From Cupriavidus pauculus (GTDB lineage: Bacteria > Pseudomonadota > Gammaproteobacteria > Burkholderiales > Burkholderiaceae): a stretch of 64,000 nucleotides of DNA. Position 1 is the first letter of the stretch. The number at the start of each line of letters is the position of its first letter. Location of the stretch: positions 1,054,001 to 1,118,000 of the forward strand of contig NZ_CP044067.1 in NCBI RefSeq assembly GCF_008693385.1, written 5' to 3'. The notes beneath the pieces are model-generated. The model was not told where the DNA came from, made no database searches, and saw nothing but the letters and a program-made list of their open reading frames with translations. This document shows, in pieces, positions 8,527 to 17,454 of this stretch. A program made the translations under genes and the position numbers.

Positions 8527-9363
8527 ATGTCTAACGTGATCCAGAACCGCGCGCTCCAACTCGTCGCGCAACGTCTGCTGTTGGTCGGCGCCGTGCTTGG
8601 GCTGTGGTGGTGGGGCGCGTCGCACGTGCCGTCGTTCGTGCTGCCGGGCCCGGCCAAGGTTGCCGACGCACTGGTCGCGCTGTGGCACAGCGATACGTTC
8701 GCGGCCGATGTGGGCGCCACGTTCCGACGCGTGCTGACGGGCTTCCTGATCGCCACCGTCATCGGCACGGGACTCGGGCTCGCGCTCGGTGGCAGCCGGA
8801 TGCTCGCGCGCTTCTTCGAGCCCATCCTCACCGTCTTCAACACCGTGTCGTCGGCCATCTGGGCGATCTTCGCGATCATCTGGTTCGGCATCTCGGACGC
8901 GACCACCATCTTCGTCGTGTTCATGACCGCCATGCCGCTGATTCTCACGAACGTGTGGGAAGGCGCGAAGACCGTCGATGCGCAGTACGTGGATCTGGCG
9001 CGGAGCTTCCGCATGTCGCGGCTGCAGATCCTGCGCAAGATCTACGGGCCCACGATCCTGCCGCACTTCTTCGCCGGCGCGCGGCTCGCCTTCGGTTTCG
9101 GCTGGCGCGTCTCGCTGGTGGCGGAAACCATCGGTTCCTCCAGCGGCATCGGTTACCGGCTGCGCCAGGCCGCGGACCTCGTGCAGACGGATCAGGTCTT
9201 CGCGTGGACCGTGCTGCTGGTCGGCCTGATGCTGCTGCTCGAAGGCGGCGTGCTCAAGCCCGCCGAACGCTGGCTGTTCCGCTGGAAGGCGCCGGCCGGT
9301 GCATCCGGCAAGTCCGCCGCCCCGTCACGCAACACCTCTTCTCTGCTTCAAGTTCAAGGATGA
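8527..9363 (+). CDS. ABC transporter permease, NitT/TauT type, importer 1
   Basis: A 278-residue membrane protein with about six transmembrane segments. The coupling-helix EAA motif is visible around ARSFRMSRLQILRKIYGPTILPHFFAGAR. It resembles SsuC/TauC permeases that move sulfonates, nitrate-like anions or aromatic acids inward. It starts 12 bp after the ATPase gene with GGAG just upstream, and its stop overlaps the region where the binding-protein gene begins. The C-terminal 25 residues are Ala/Ser-rich and probably cytoplasmic and disordered. Confidence 0.92.
   Translation: MSNVIQNRALQLVAQRLLLVGAVLGLWWWGASHVPSFVLPGPAKVADALVALWHSDTFAADVGATFRRVLTGFLIATVIGTGLGLALGGSRMLARFFEPILTVFNTVSSAIWAIFAIIWFGISDATTIFVVFMTAMPLILTNVWEGAKTVDAQYVDLARSFRMSRLQILRKIYGPTILPHFFAGARLAFGFGWRVSLVAETIGSSSGIGYRLRQAADLVQTDQVFAWTVLLVGLMLLLEGGVLKPAERWLFRWKAPAGASGKSAAPSRNTSSLLQVQG
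9356..9360 (+). promoter_or_regulatory. Ribosome binding site deciding the binding-protein start
   Basis: AAGGA lies eight bases before the ATG at 9369. An earlier in-frame ATG at 9360 overlaps this motif and has no ribosome binding site of its own, so translation most likely starts at 9369, giving a standard signal peptide. Confidence 0.6.
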
Positions 9364-9368
9364 CCATC

Positions 9369-10349
9369 ATGCGCAAGCTATTTACTGCCACCTTTGCCGC
9401 GCTGTCGCTGTTTTCGGCCGCCGCAAGCGCCGCCGACACCGTGAAGATCGGCTACTGGACCAGCGGCGTGAGCCTGGGCTACGGCTCCGTGCTGGAAGCG
9501 AAGGACTTTCTGGCCAAGCGCGGCATCAAGGCCGAGTTCGTGCACTTTCCCGACGTGAACGCCCCGCTGCGCGCGCTGGCGGCCGGCTCGATCGACCTCG
9601 CGTTCGGTGCCCCGGTGGCTGGCGTGTTCGGCACCGCGGCCTCGGGCGTGCCCATCCGCATCTTCGCGGCCACGCAGCCCGCCGACGTGCAGTTCGTCGT
9701 GCCGAAGGACTCGCCGATCCAGTCGATCGCCGAGTTCAAGGGCAAGAAGATCGGCATGTCGCCGGCCGGCTCCTCGGTGGCCGTGATCGCGAGCGCCGTG
9801 CTCGCGGGCAACTATCAGATCAAGAGCAGCGAGTTCTCGCTGATCGGCGGCAACGAGTCACGCCTTGCGCAGTTCCTCGTGCAGAAGCAGGTGGACGCGG
9901 CCGCGCTGCGGTCCGTGACCGTGGCACAGCTCGGCAGCGAACTGCCCGTGCGCAAGCTCAGCACGTTTGCCGACGAATGGAAGAAGCTCACGAAGTCCGA
10001 TGCGGTGCCGTATATCGGCGTGGGCGCCGTGCGCACGGAGCTCATCGACAAGCAGCCGGAGACGGTGGCACGCGTGATCGCCGCGCTGCGCGACACGCTC
10101 GCGTGGGGCAACGCCAACCGCGACGAAGTGGTGCAGATCCTTCAGAAGAAGGCCAACCTGCCCGCCGACGACGCCAAAGTCTACGTGAGCCACTGGAACG
10201 ACATGAACCGCGTGGCCTTCGAGCCGGCCGATATCGATACGCTGCGCCGCCAGCATGCGGTGTTCGTCGAGTCAGGTCTGGTCAAGGGCGAACTCAAGGA
10301 CGACCTGTTCGCGCGCGGTCCGTACGAGCAGTCGAAGACGCTCAAGTAA
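9369..10349 (+). CDS. ABC transporter substrate-binding protein, NMT1/SsuA-like, importer 1
   Basis: A 326-residue periplasmic protein. The signal peptide is MRKLFTATFAALSLFSAAASA, with cleavage probably after ASA. The mature protein starts ADTVKIGYWTSGVSLGYGSV and has the two-lobed NMT1/SsuA pattern: LRALAAGSIDLAFGAP, KDSPIQSIAEFKGKKIGMSPAGSS and QVDAAALRSVTVAQL. Members of this family bind sulfonates, nitrate-like anions, pyrimidines or aromatic carboxylates; which one applies is not visible. The downstream acyl-CoA ligase and thioesterases point to a carboxylic acid, by inference. Confidence 0.92.
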   Translation: MRKLFTATFAALSLFSAAASAADTVKIGYWTSGVSLGYGSVLEAKDFLAKRGIKAEFVHFPDVNAPLRALAAGSIDLAFGAPVAGVFGTAASGVPIRIFAATQPADVQFVVPKDSPIQSIAEFKGKKIGMSPAGSSVAVIASAVLAGNYQIKSSEFSLIGGNESRLAQFLVQKQVDAAALRSVTVAQLGSELPVRKLSTFADEWKKLTKSDAVPYIGVGAVRTELIDKQPETVARVIAALRDTLAWGNANRDEVVQILQKKANLPADDAKVYVSHWNDMNRVAFEPADIDTLRRQHAVFVESGLVKGELKDDLFARGPYEQSKTLK

Positions 10350-10387
10350 TTGGATAGATTCGCCCCCCCTTTTTTCTTCCCCCAAGC

Positions 10388-10392
10388 AAGGA
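10388..10392 (+). promoter_or_regulatory. Ribosome binding site supporting a GTG start
   Basis: AAGGA lies seven bases before GTG at 10400. The next in-frame ATG is at 10412 and has no comparable site, so GTG is taken as the start of the oxidoreductase gene. Confidence 0.6.
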
Positions 10393-10399
10393 ACATCCC

Positions 10400-11416
10400 G
10401 TGAGCCAAACCATGCAGGCGCTCGTTCTCGATGCGCACGGTACCCTCGATCAACTCCGCGTCGTCAGCGACAAGCCCGTTCCCACGGCAGGCGAAGGTCA
10501 CGTCGTGATCCGCGTCGGCGCGTCCTCGTTCAACTATCACGACGTATTCACCGTGCAGGGCATGCCCGGCATCAAGGTGCCGCTGCCCGTCGTGATCGGG
10601 CTGGACCTCGCCGGCACGATCACCGAGATCGGTGAGGGCGTGTCCGGCTGGAAGATCGGCCATCGCGTGCTCGTCAATCCGCTGAAGCCCGGCGTGGGCC
10701 TGATGGGCGAGATGGTCGACGGCGGCATGGCCGAGTACGCGCGGGTCGATGCCAAACAGCTGATCGCGCTGCCCGAGAACGTGACGTTCGAGCAGGCCGC
10801 CGCGCTGCCGGTGGCTTACGGCACCGCGCACCGCATGCTGATCACGCACAACACGGTCAAGGCCGGCGACAAGGTGCTCGTCCTCGGCGCGAGCGGTGGT
10901 GTCGGCACGGCGACGGTGCTGCTGGCCAAGATGCTCGGTGCGGAAGTCATTGCCGCGGCCGGCAGCGACGAGAAAGGCGAAAAGCTCAAGGCGATCGGCG
11001 CGGACCATGTCGTCAACTACCGCGAAGTCGATTTCGGCAAATGGGTCATCGAGCGCTACGGCAAGCCGCAGCGCCGCAACTTCGACGGCGGCGTCGATGT
11101 CGTGGTGAACTTCACGGGCGGCGACACGTGGCTGCCGTCGATCAAGAGCCTCAAGCGCGGCGGCACGCTGCTCGTGTGCGGCGCCACCGCGGGGCACGAC
11201 CCGAAGGAAGATCTGCGCTACGTATGGAGCTTCGAGCTGAACATCAAGGGCTCGAACAGCTTCTACGACGACAACCTCAAGGCGCTGCTCGCGCTGGTGG
11301 CCGAAGGCAAGCTCGATCCGGTCATCGACAGCGTGGTACCGCTCACCGGTGCCGCCGACGGCCTCGCGCTGATTCGCGATCGCGCCGTGCTCGGCAAGGT
11401 GATTGTCACGCCCTGA
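10400..11416 (+). CDS. MDR family NAD(P)H-dependent oxidoreductase (quinone oxidoreductase / enoyl reductase-like)
   Basis: A 338-residue medium-chain dehydrogenase/reductase starting with GTG. The substrate-binding half has SSFNYHDVFTVQGMPG and the Rossmann half has VLGASGGVGTATVLLAKMLGAE (nucleotide loop GASGGVG). The GHE zinc motif and cysteine zinc cluster of classical alcohol dehydrogenases are not seen, so this is closer to zinc-free quinone oxidoreductases and enoyl-CoA reductases. In this operon it may reduce an unsaturated acyl intermediate, which is inference. It sits 50 bp after the binding-protein gene and 41 bp before the thioesterase gene. Confidence 0.85.
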   Translation: MSQTMQALVLDAHGTLDQLRVVSDKPVPTAGEGHVVIRVGASSFNYHDVFTVQGMPGIKVPLPVVIGLDLAGTITEIGEGVSGWKIGHRVLVNPLKPGVGLMGEMVDGGMAEYARVDAKQLIALPENVTFEQAAALPVAYGTAHRMLITHNTVKAGDKVLVLGASGGVGTATVLLAKMLGAEVIAAAGSDEKGEKLKAIGADHVVNYREVDFGKWVIERYGKPQRRNFDGGVDVVVNFTGGDTWLPSIKSLKRGGTLLVCGATAGHDPKEDLRYVWSFELNIKGSNSFYDDNLKALLALVAEGKLDPVIDSVVPLTGAADGLALIRDRAVLGKVIVTP

Positions 11417-11457
11417 GCGTCACGCCTGATTCCCTCTTACTTCCCATACCCCCGATC

Positions 11458-11877
11458 ATGTCCGAAAACACCACCCTTCCGACCGCCGCCGACGTGCAGG
11501 CACGCCTGCTGCGCGGCCCCTATCACCAATGGCTGGGCCTCGAAGTCCAGAACGTCGCCGACGGCGAGATCACCATCACCGCGAAGTTCCGCGACGAATG
11601 GGTCGTCAACGTCGAGGGCGGCTATATCCATGGCGGCATTCTTGCCGCGCTGGTGGACCTCGGCGCGGACTGGGCGCTCGTCTCGCACACCGGCAAGGGC
11701 GTGCCGACGATCGACCTGCGCGTGGACTACCACCGTGCCGCGCGCGGCGACCTCAAGGTCGTCGGCAAGGTCATCAAGACCGGCCGCCAGGTCTCCGTCG
11801 CGGAGGCGAGCGTGTTCGACGCCGAAGGACGGCTCGTGGCCAGCGGCCGCGGCGTCTATTCGACGCCTGCCGCCTGA
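11458..11877 (+). CDS. PaaI-type hotdog-fold thioesterase
   Basis: A 139-residue single hotdog domain. The hot-dog helix carries GGYIHGGILAALVDLGADWAL, with the HGG turn that forms the CoA-thioester site in PaaI/4HBT thioesterases. The end SGRGVYSTP is also typical. It hydrolyses an acyl- or aryl-CoA and may recover free CoA when the pathway stalls. It precedes the acyl-CoA ligase gene by 18 bp, so synthesis and hydrolysis of the thioester are encoded side by side. Confidence 0.9.
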   Translation: MSENTTLPTAADVQARLLRGPYHQWLGLEVQNVADGEITITAKFRDEWVVNVEGGYIHGGILAALVDLGADWALVSHTGKGVPTIDLRVDYHRAARGDLKVVGKVIKTGRQVSVAEASVFDAEGRLVASGRGVYSTPAA

Positions 11878-11895
11878 CCGGACACGGATACGATC

Positions 11896-13455
11896 ATGGA
11901 CGAGCGCTCGAGTTTCAGCCCTGATTCCAGCCCGAACGTCAGTCGAAACCTCGGTCGGATCATCGATCGAGGTTTCGACCGTGCCGCCATCGCGATCGTG
12001 GGCCTCGATCTGGAAGGCCATGCCACCGAGCATAGCTTCGGCGAGATCGACACGCGTGCCGATGCCATGGCGCGCGGGCTGCTCGCGCGCGGGCTCGTGC
12101 CCGGCGATCGCGTGGCGCTGCTCGGCGTGAACGCGGTGGATTACGTCGTCTCGCTGCTCGGCATCGTCCGTGCGGGGCTCGTGGCGGTGCCCGTCAACTT
12201 CAAGCTGCCGGCCACGATCGTCGAGTACATCCTGGCCGACAGCGGCGCGCGCCTCGTGCTGTGCGACGCCGCGCGCGCGCCGCAGGTGCCCGCCGCCCTG
12301 CCGCACCTCGTGTTCGGCTCGGCGGCGTTCGCCGCCCTGGCCGTCGCGCAACCGAATGCCGAGCCATTCGAGGCATTCGAGCCCGGCGAGCGGGATCTTG
12401 CGCTCATTCTCTATACGTCCGGCTCCACGGGACGTCCCAAGGGTGTCCTGCTGAGCCATGCGTCCCATCGCTGGGTCGTACGCACACGCCAGGCGGCCAC
12501 GCCGCTGGCCGACGAACGCGTACTGATTGCCGCCCCGCTGTACCACATGAATGCGCTCGCGCTCATCCTGCTGACGCTCGCGAGCCATGCGCCGGCCGTA
12601 TTGCTGCCGCAGTTCCAGGCGGCCGCGTATATCCGCGCGATCGCCCGCTATCGCTGCACTTGGCTCACGGCCGTGCCGCCGATGATCGCAATGATGCTGC
12701 GCGAGCGCGAACTGCTCGCGCAGACGGACCTCGGCAGCGTGCGCGTGGTGCGCATGGGCTCCGCGCCCGTGAGCCCCAGCCTGCTCGAACAGATTCACAA
12801 GCTGCTGCCCAATGCGCGCGTGATCAACGCGTTCGGCACCACCGAAGGCGGTCCGGTCGTGTTCGGTCCGCACCCCGACGGCCTGCCCACACCCACCCAA
12901 TCGGTCGGTGCCGCGCATCCGGCCGTGCAGATGCGGCTGGTCGACGCGCAAGGCCAGGCCGCGGAGGAAGGCGTGCTCGAACTGAAGAGTCCGGGCCTGA
13001 TGCTCGGCTACCACCAGCGTCCCGAGCTGTCGCCATTCACGCCCGACGGCTATTACGTGACCGGCGATGTGTTCCGTCGCGATGCCAACGGGTTCTACAC
13101 GTTCGTCGGCCGCCGCGACGACATGTTCGTGAGCGGTGGCGAGAACCTGTATCCCGGCGAAATCGAGAAAGCGCTCGAGCGTCATCCGGCCGTGCAGCAG
13201 GCCAGCGTGGTGCCGGTGCCGGACGACATCAAGGGCACCAAGCCCGTGGCATTCGTCGTGCCGCGCCCGGGCCATGCCGTCCCCAGCGAAGACGAACTCA
13301 AGGCGTTCTCGCTGACCCAGCTGGCCGCCTACGAGCATCCGCGACGCATCTGGTTCGTGGATGCGCTGCCGCTCGCGGCCACGCAGAAGATCGACCGGCG
13401 CGCACTGACCGAGGATGCCTTGCAGCGCCTTGGCGGCGAGCACGCCCATCATTAA
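11896..13455 (+). CDS. AMP-forming acyl-CoA synthetase / ligase
   Basis: A 519-residue ANL-superfamily enzyme. The P-loop-like motif LYTSGSTGRPKGVLLSH, the A5 motif FGTTEGGPV, the A7/A8 region YYVTGDVFRRDANGF and GRRDDMFVSGGENLYPGEIE, and the C-terminal lysine region ATQKIDRRAL (catalytic Lys) are all present, so it should be active. It converts a carboxylic acid to its acyl-CoA with ATP. Its place between two ABC importers suggests it traps the imported acid as a CoA ester. The chain length or aromatic nature of the substrate cannot be read from the motifs. Confidence 0.93.
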   Translation: MDERSSFSPDSSPNVSRNLGRIIDRGFDRAAIAIVGLDLEGHATEHSFGEIDTRADAMARGLLARGLVPGDRVALLGVNAVDYVVSLLGIVRAGLVAVPVNFKLPATIVEYILADSGARLVLCDAARAPQVPAALPHLVFGSAAFAALAVAQPNAEPFEAFEPGERDLALILYTSGSTGRPKGVLLSHASHRWVVRTRQAATPLADERVLIAAPLYHMNALALILLTLASHAPAVLLPQFQAAAYIRAIARYRCTWLTAVPPMIAMMLRERELLAQTDLGSVRVVRMGSAPVSPSLLEQIHKLLPNARVINAFGTTEGGPVVFGPHPDGLPTPTQSVGAAHPAVQMRLVDAQGQAAEEGVLELKSPGLMLGYHQRPELSPFTPDGYYVTGDVFRRDANGFYTFVGRRDDMFVSGGENLYPGEIEKALERHPAVQQASVVPVPDDIKGTKPVAFVVPRPGHAVPSEDELKAFSLTQLAAYEHPRRIWFVDALPLAATQKIDRRALTEDALQRLGGEHAHH

Positions 13456-13471
13456 CCGCAGGAGTATTCCG

Positions 13472-14551
13472 ATGTCTTTCCAGCACCCGGCGGCTCGCGC
13501 CGTGGCCTTCTCTCTTCTTGCCGCGTGCGCGGCGCCCGCGTTCGCGCTCGACGAGGTGACCGTCGCGCTGGCCATTCCGCCCGCCGTGCACGACGGCGCG
13601 CCCTACGCGGCCGCCGAGGAGCTCGGACTGTTCAAGGAGGCCAACCTCAGCGTCAAGACCATCGTGTTCCAGGGCGCGGGCGCGCTGCTGCCGCAGGTGG
13701 CCGGCAAGCGCGTGACGTTCGGCTATCCGACCTCCGAACCCGTGATCGCCAGCTATTTCTCGGGCAAGGATCCGCTGCCCCTGCGCTATTTCTACAACGG
13801 CGTGCCCGGCAACACGATGGAGTTCGCGGTGCTGGCGGACTCGCCCATCAAGACGCTGGCCGACCTCAAGGGCAAGCAGATCGGCGTGGGCGCGCTCACA
13901 TGGGGCACGATTCCCGGCGGCCGCGCGGCGCTGCGCACGGCGGGCCTCGAACCCGGCAAGAACGTGGAGTACGTGGCCGTCGGCGCGCTGGGCGCGGGCT
14001 TCCAGGCCCTGCGCACGCACAAGGTCGATGCGCTCAACTTCAACAGCAGCTGGGACGACCAGCTCGAGTTCTCGGGCGTGAAGATCCGCCGCATCGCCTA
14101 TCCGCCGGTATTCCAGGAAACCGCCGGCAATGGCTTTATCGCCCACGTGGACACGCTGCGCGACCAGCCCGATCTCGTACGGCGCTTCGGCCGCGCCTAT
14201 ACGCAGGCGCAACTCGTGTGCGAGGCGAACCCGACGTTCTGCGTCAAGGCCTTCTGGAAGCACAACCCCGAGGCCAGGCCCGCCGGCGATGAAGCGAAGA
14301 ATCTCGCCGAGGCCACCGAACTGCTGAGCCGCCGCCTCAAGCGCGTCCTGCATACGCCCGCCGGCGCCGCGCGTGTGCCGGGGCAGTACGACCTGGCCGC
14401 CATCCAGCGCGGCATCGATGCCATGGCCAAGGCCGGCGAGTATCCGAGCGCGGATGTCCCGCTGCAGAAGATCTTCAGCAACGAGTTCGTGCCCGCGTTC
14501 ACCGACTTCGATCGCGCGGCATTGCTGCGCCGGGCAAAGGCGGCGCAATGA
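13472..14551 (+). CDS. ABC transporter substrate-binding protein, NMT1-like, importer 2
   Basis: A 359-residue exported protein with signal peptide up to AFA (residues about 1-24), preceded by GCAGGAG seven bases before the ATG. The mature part has VTVALAIPPAVHDGAPYAAA, GAGALLPQVAGKRVTFGYPT and a hinge region SPIKTLADLKGKQIGVGA. It is only distantly similar to the importer 1 binding protein and is longer, so the two importers probably differ in ligand. Its stop overlaps the next start by ATGA. It is the receptor for the ATPase/permease pair further downstream. Confidence 0.9.
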   Translation: MSFQHPAARAVAFSLLAACAAPAFALDEVTVALAIPPAVHDGAPYAAAEELGLFKEANLSVKTIVFQGAGALLPQVAGKRVTFGYPTSEPVIASYFSGKDPLPLRYFYNGVPGNTMEFAVLADSPIKTLADLKGKQIGVGALTWGTIPGGRAALRTAGLEPGKNVEYVAVGALGAGFQALRTHKVDALNFNSSWDDQLEFSGVKIRRIAYPPVFQETAGNGFIAHVDTLRDQPDLVRRFGRAYTQAQLVCEANPTFCVKAFWKHNPEARPAGDEAKNLAEATELLSRRLKRVLHTPAGAARVPGQYDLAAIQRGIDAMAKAGEYPSADVPLQKIFSNEFVPAFTDFDRAALLRRAKAAQ

Positions 14552-15900
14552 GCGGAACGATCCACGAACTGGCCACCGGCACGCCCGTGCTTTCGGTCAC
14601 GCCCGCCGACGCCCTCGTCGATGTGCCCCGCGAGATCGTCGTGCGCGGCTTTCGCGCGGGCGAGCGCGTGGCACTGGACGCCACGCTCGCGCATCCCGAT
14701 GGCAGCGCATGGCAGAGCCATGCCGAGTTCAACGCCGATGCCGATGGCCATATCGATATCGCGCGCGTCATTCCGATCGCCGGAGACTGGCGCATCGCGG
14801 ATGCCACCGCCCCGGTCTGGGCCATGCAGCGCACGCAGGCGCCCGTACGGCCTCAACTGAGCGAGGACGTGAACCCGCTGGAGATCGTGCTGTCCGCCAC
14901 GGGCGAGCACGGCGCGCGGGCATCGGCCACGTACACGCTGCGCTTTCTTGGGCCGGGCGTCGCACTGCGCCCAGTCCGCGAGGCGGGCCTGACCGGCACG
15001 CTCCTGACCGGCACGCTCTATACGCCGGCGGGCGACGGCCCGCATCCGGCCGTGCTCGTGCTGGCGGGGTCCGGCGGCGGCATGCACGAGCAGCGCGCGG
15101 CCCTCTACGCGGCGCGCGGTTACACGGCGCTTGCGCTCGGATATTTCAAGGCACCGGGACGTCCCGACCATATCGACGACACCCCGCTCGAGTATTTCGA
15201 AAGCGCGCTGCAATGGATGCACGCGACGCTGAAGCCGGCCAATGGCTTCGTCGCGGTATCGGGCGTCTCGCGCGGCGGCGAGCTCGTGCTGCTGCTCGGC
15301 GCGCGCTTTCCGGAACTCGTCTCGGCGGTCATCGCCTATGTGCCGAGCGCCGTCGTCAACGGCACGTTGCGCGCGGGCAAGCCCGGTGCGCCGCGCGACG
15401 CCACGGCATGGACCTGGCGCGGCGAGCCGTTGCCCAATGTCTGGCGCGGCAATCCCGATGCCGACTGGTCGGCATTCGACGCGCCCGCCGCGCCGGGGCA
15501 GCCGGTCCGGCAGGCGGCCGCATTCCACACGGTATTGCGGAACGCGGACTTCGTCGCGGCCGCGCGGATTCCGGTCGAACAGATTCGTGGGCCGGTGCTG
15601 CTGATCTCCGGCACCGACGACGGTTTCTGGCCGTCCACGCTGTATAGCGAGCAGGTGGAACGCACGCTGCGCGAGCACGGCGCGCGCTGGCCCGTGAAGC
15701 ATGTGGTCGGCACGGGCGCGGGGCATGCGATCGGGGTGCCGCAACTGCCGGCGACGCTGATTGCCAAGCCCCATCCGGTGGCGGGCCTGCTGCTCGATGG
15801 CGGCGGTACGGCGGAAGCGAATGCGCGGGCGAGCGCGCAGTCGTGGGAAGCGGTGCTGGCATTCCTCGCGGATGCCGTGACAACGGGCAAACAGGCATGA
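14548..15900 (+). CDS. BAAT-type acyl-CoA thioester hydrolase
   Basis: A 450-residue protein with two parts. The N-terminal beta-sandwich (about 1-140, TPADALVDVPREIVVRGF) matches the acyl-CoA thioesterase/bile-acid-CoA N-acyltransferase N-domain. The C-terminal alpha/beta hydrolase has PAVLVLAGSGGGMHEQ, the nucleophile elbow GVSRGGELVL, the acid region ISGTDDGFWPS and a late His in GAGHAIG. It should hydrolyse acyl-CoA or transfer the acyl group to a small acceptor; human-type enzymes use Cys, whereas here the elbow residue is Ser, favouring hydrolysis. It is a second CoA-thioester hydrolase in the same operon. Confidence 0.85.
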   Translation: MSGTIHELATGTPVLSVTPADALVDVPREIVVRGFRAGERVALDATLAHPDGSAWQSHAEFNADADGHIDIARVIPIAGDWRIADATAPVWAMQRTQAPVRPQLSEDVNPLEIVLSATGEHGARASATYTLRFLGPGVALRPVREAGLTGTLLTGTLYTPAGDGPHPAVLVLAGSGGGMHEQRAALYAARGYTALALGYFKAPGRPDHIDDTPLEYFESALQWMHATLKPANGFVAVSGVSRGGELVLLLGARFPELVSAVIAYVPSAVVNGTLRAGKPGAPRDATAWTWRGEPLPNVWRGNPDADWSAFDAPAAPGQPVRQAAAFHTVLRNADFVAAARIPVEQIRGPVLLISGTDDGFWPSTLYSEQVERTLREHGARWPVKHVVGTGAGHAIGVPQLPATLIAKPHPVAGLLLDGGGTAEANARASAQSWEAVLAFLADAVTTGKQA

Positions 15901-16694
15901 CCGCGGCGTTGCCTGTCATGTCGCCCGTTGCGTCTCCCGCGCTCGACGCGCGGCACGTCGGCCTGACCTACCCCACCCGCAGCGGCGAAACCGAAGCGCT
16001 CAAGGACATCGACCTCGCAATCGGCGACGGGGAATTCGTGGCACTGCTCGGTCCGTCGGGCTGCGGCAAGTCCACACTGCTGCGGCTGGCGGCGGGCCTG
16101 ATGCCGGCCAGCACGGGCACGCTCCACCTGCACGGCAAACCCATCGAGGGACCGAGCCGCCGCGCGGGCGTGGTGTTCCAGAAGCCGAACCTGCTGCCGT
16201 GGAAGACCGTACGCGACAACGTGCTGTTGCCCGCGCGCACGCAGCGGCTCGATCTTCGCGCCGCCGGGCGCCGTGCCGACGAACTGCTCGAACTCGTGGG
16301 GCTTGCGCAGTTCGCCAAGGCATACCCGTTCGAGCTATCGGGCGGCATGCAACAGCGCGTGGGCATTGCGCGCATGCTGCTGCCCGATCCGGACCTCCTG
16401 CTGATGGACGAACCGTTCGCCGCGCTCGATGCGCTCTCGCGAGAGACGCTGACGTTCGCATTGCAGGAAATCTGGAGTGTGCAGCGCAAGTCCGTGCTGT
16501 TCATCACGCACAGCATTCCGGAAGCGGTATTCCTGGCCGACCGGGTGCTCGTGATGTCGCCGCGTCCGGGGCGCATCGTGGAATCGCTGCAGATCGACCT
16601 GCCCCGCCCGCGGACGCTCGATACCTTCGATACGCCCGCGTTCACGGCGCTGACCCAACACCTGCGGAGACACTTCAATGCCTCGCCGATCTAG
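15897..16694 (+). CDS. ABC transporter ATP-binding protein, NitT/TauT type, importer 2
   Basis: A 265-residue ATPase: Walker A GPSGCGKST, Q-loop VVFQKPNLLPWKTV, signature LSGGMQQRVGIARM, Walker B LLLMDEP followed by FAALDAL, and switch His FITHSIPEA. It starts in an ATGA overlap with the previous stop. The last 17 bases overlap the permease gene, implying translational coupling. It is the energy module of importer 2 and is more canonical in its D-loop than the importer 1 ATPase. Confidence 0.93.
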   Translation: MTAALPVMSPVASPALDARHVGLTYPTRSGETEALKDIDLAIGDGEFVALLGPSGCGKSTLLRLAAGLMPASTGTLHLHGKPIEGPSRRAGVVFQKPNLLPWKTVRDNVLLPARTQRLDLRAAGRRADELLELVGLAQFAKAYPFELSGGMQQRVGIARMLLPDPDLLLMDEPFAALDALSRETLTFALQEIWSVQRKSVLFITHSIPEAVFLADRVLVMSPRPGRIVESLQIDLPRPRTLDTFDTPAFTALTQHLRRHFNASPI

Positions 16695-17451
16695 ACTGCT
16701 GCCGGCACCGCTCTACCCGCTGATCAGCCTCGGCGTACTGCTCCTCGTCTGGCATCTGGCCGTACGCATCTGGCAGATTCCCGACTACCTGCTGCCGCCG
16801 CCATCGGCCGTCTTCGACGCGCTGTCGGCGGGCTTCGCCAGCGGCAGCCTGTGGCCGCATATCTGGGCCACGCTCGTCAATACGTTCAGCGGCTATGCCA
16901 TCGGCTGTGCACTGGCTATCGCGCTCGGGGCGTTGCTCGCCGAGTCGGAGACGTTCGAACGCTTCGTCTACCCGGTGCTGGTCGGCCTGCAGGCCACGCC
17001 GAAGGTCGCGCTCGGACCGATCATCCTGGTCTGGTTCGGCTTCGGGGCCGCGTCGAAGATCGTGCTCGTCGCGCTGGTCTGCTTCTTTCCGCTGTTCGTG
17101 AACACGGTCAACGGTATCCGGCGCACCGATCCGGAACTGCTCGAAGCGTGCCGCGCGTTCAGCGCGTCGCGATGGTTCCTGCTATGGCACGTGAAACTGC
17201 CGGCCGCGCTCGGCGATATCTTTGCCGGGTTGCAGATCGGCGTGTCGCTCGCATTGATCGGCGCGGTGGTGGGCGAGTTCCTGTCCGCGCAGAAGGGGCT
17301 TGGCTATCTGATCGCCTCGTCCTCGGTCAGCATGAGTCTGGCCACGATGTTCGCGGGCGTGATTCTGCTCGCGGTCACGGGACTCACGGGTGCGGAGATC
17401 GTGCGCGCGTTGCAGCGACGCGTGGTGTTCTGGCAGGCGCGGAAACAGTAA
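16678..17451 (+). CDS. ABC transporter permease, NitT/TauT type, importer 2
   Basis: A 257-residue membrane protein with about six transmembrane helices. The coupling-helix region is EACRAFSASRWFLLWHVKLPAALGDIFAGLQIG. It overlaps the ATPase gene by 17 bp. It is the last gene of the operon; its stop is three bases from the stop of the convergent DsbA-family gene, so transcription from the two sides must collide or end here, yet I see no strong terminator. Confidence 0.92.
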   Translation: MPRRSRLLPAPLYPLISLGVLLLVWHLAVRIWQIPDYLLPPPSAVFDALSAGFASGSLWPHIWATLVNTFSGYAIGCALAIALGALLAESETFERFVYPVLVGLQATPKVALGPIILVWFGFGAASKIVLVALVCFFPLFVNTVNGIRRTDPELLEACRAFSASRWFLLWHVKLPAALGDIFAGLQIGVSLALIGAVVGEFLSAQKGLGYLIASSSVSMSLATMFAGVILLAVTGLTGAEIVRALQRRVVFWQARKQ

Positions 17452-17454
17452 GCG

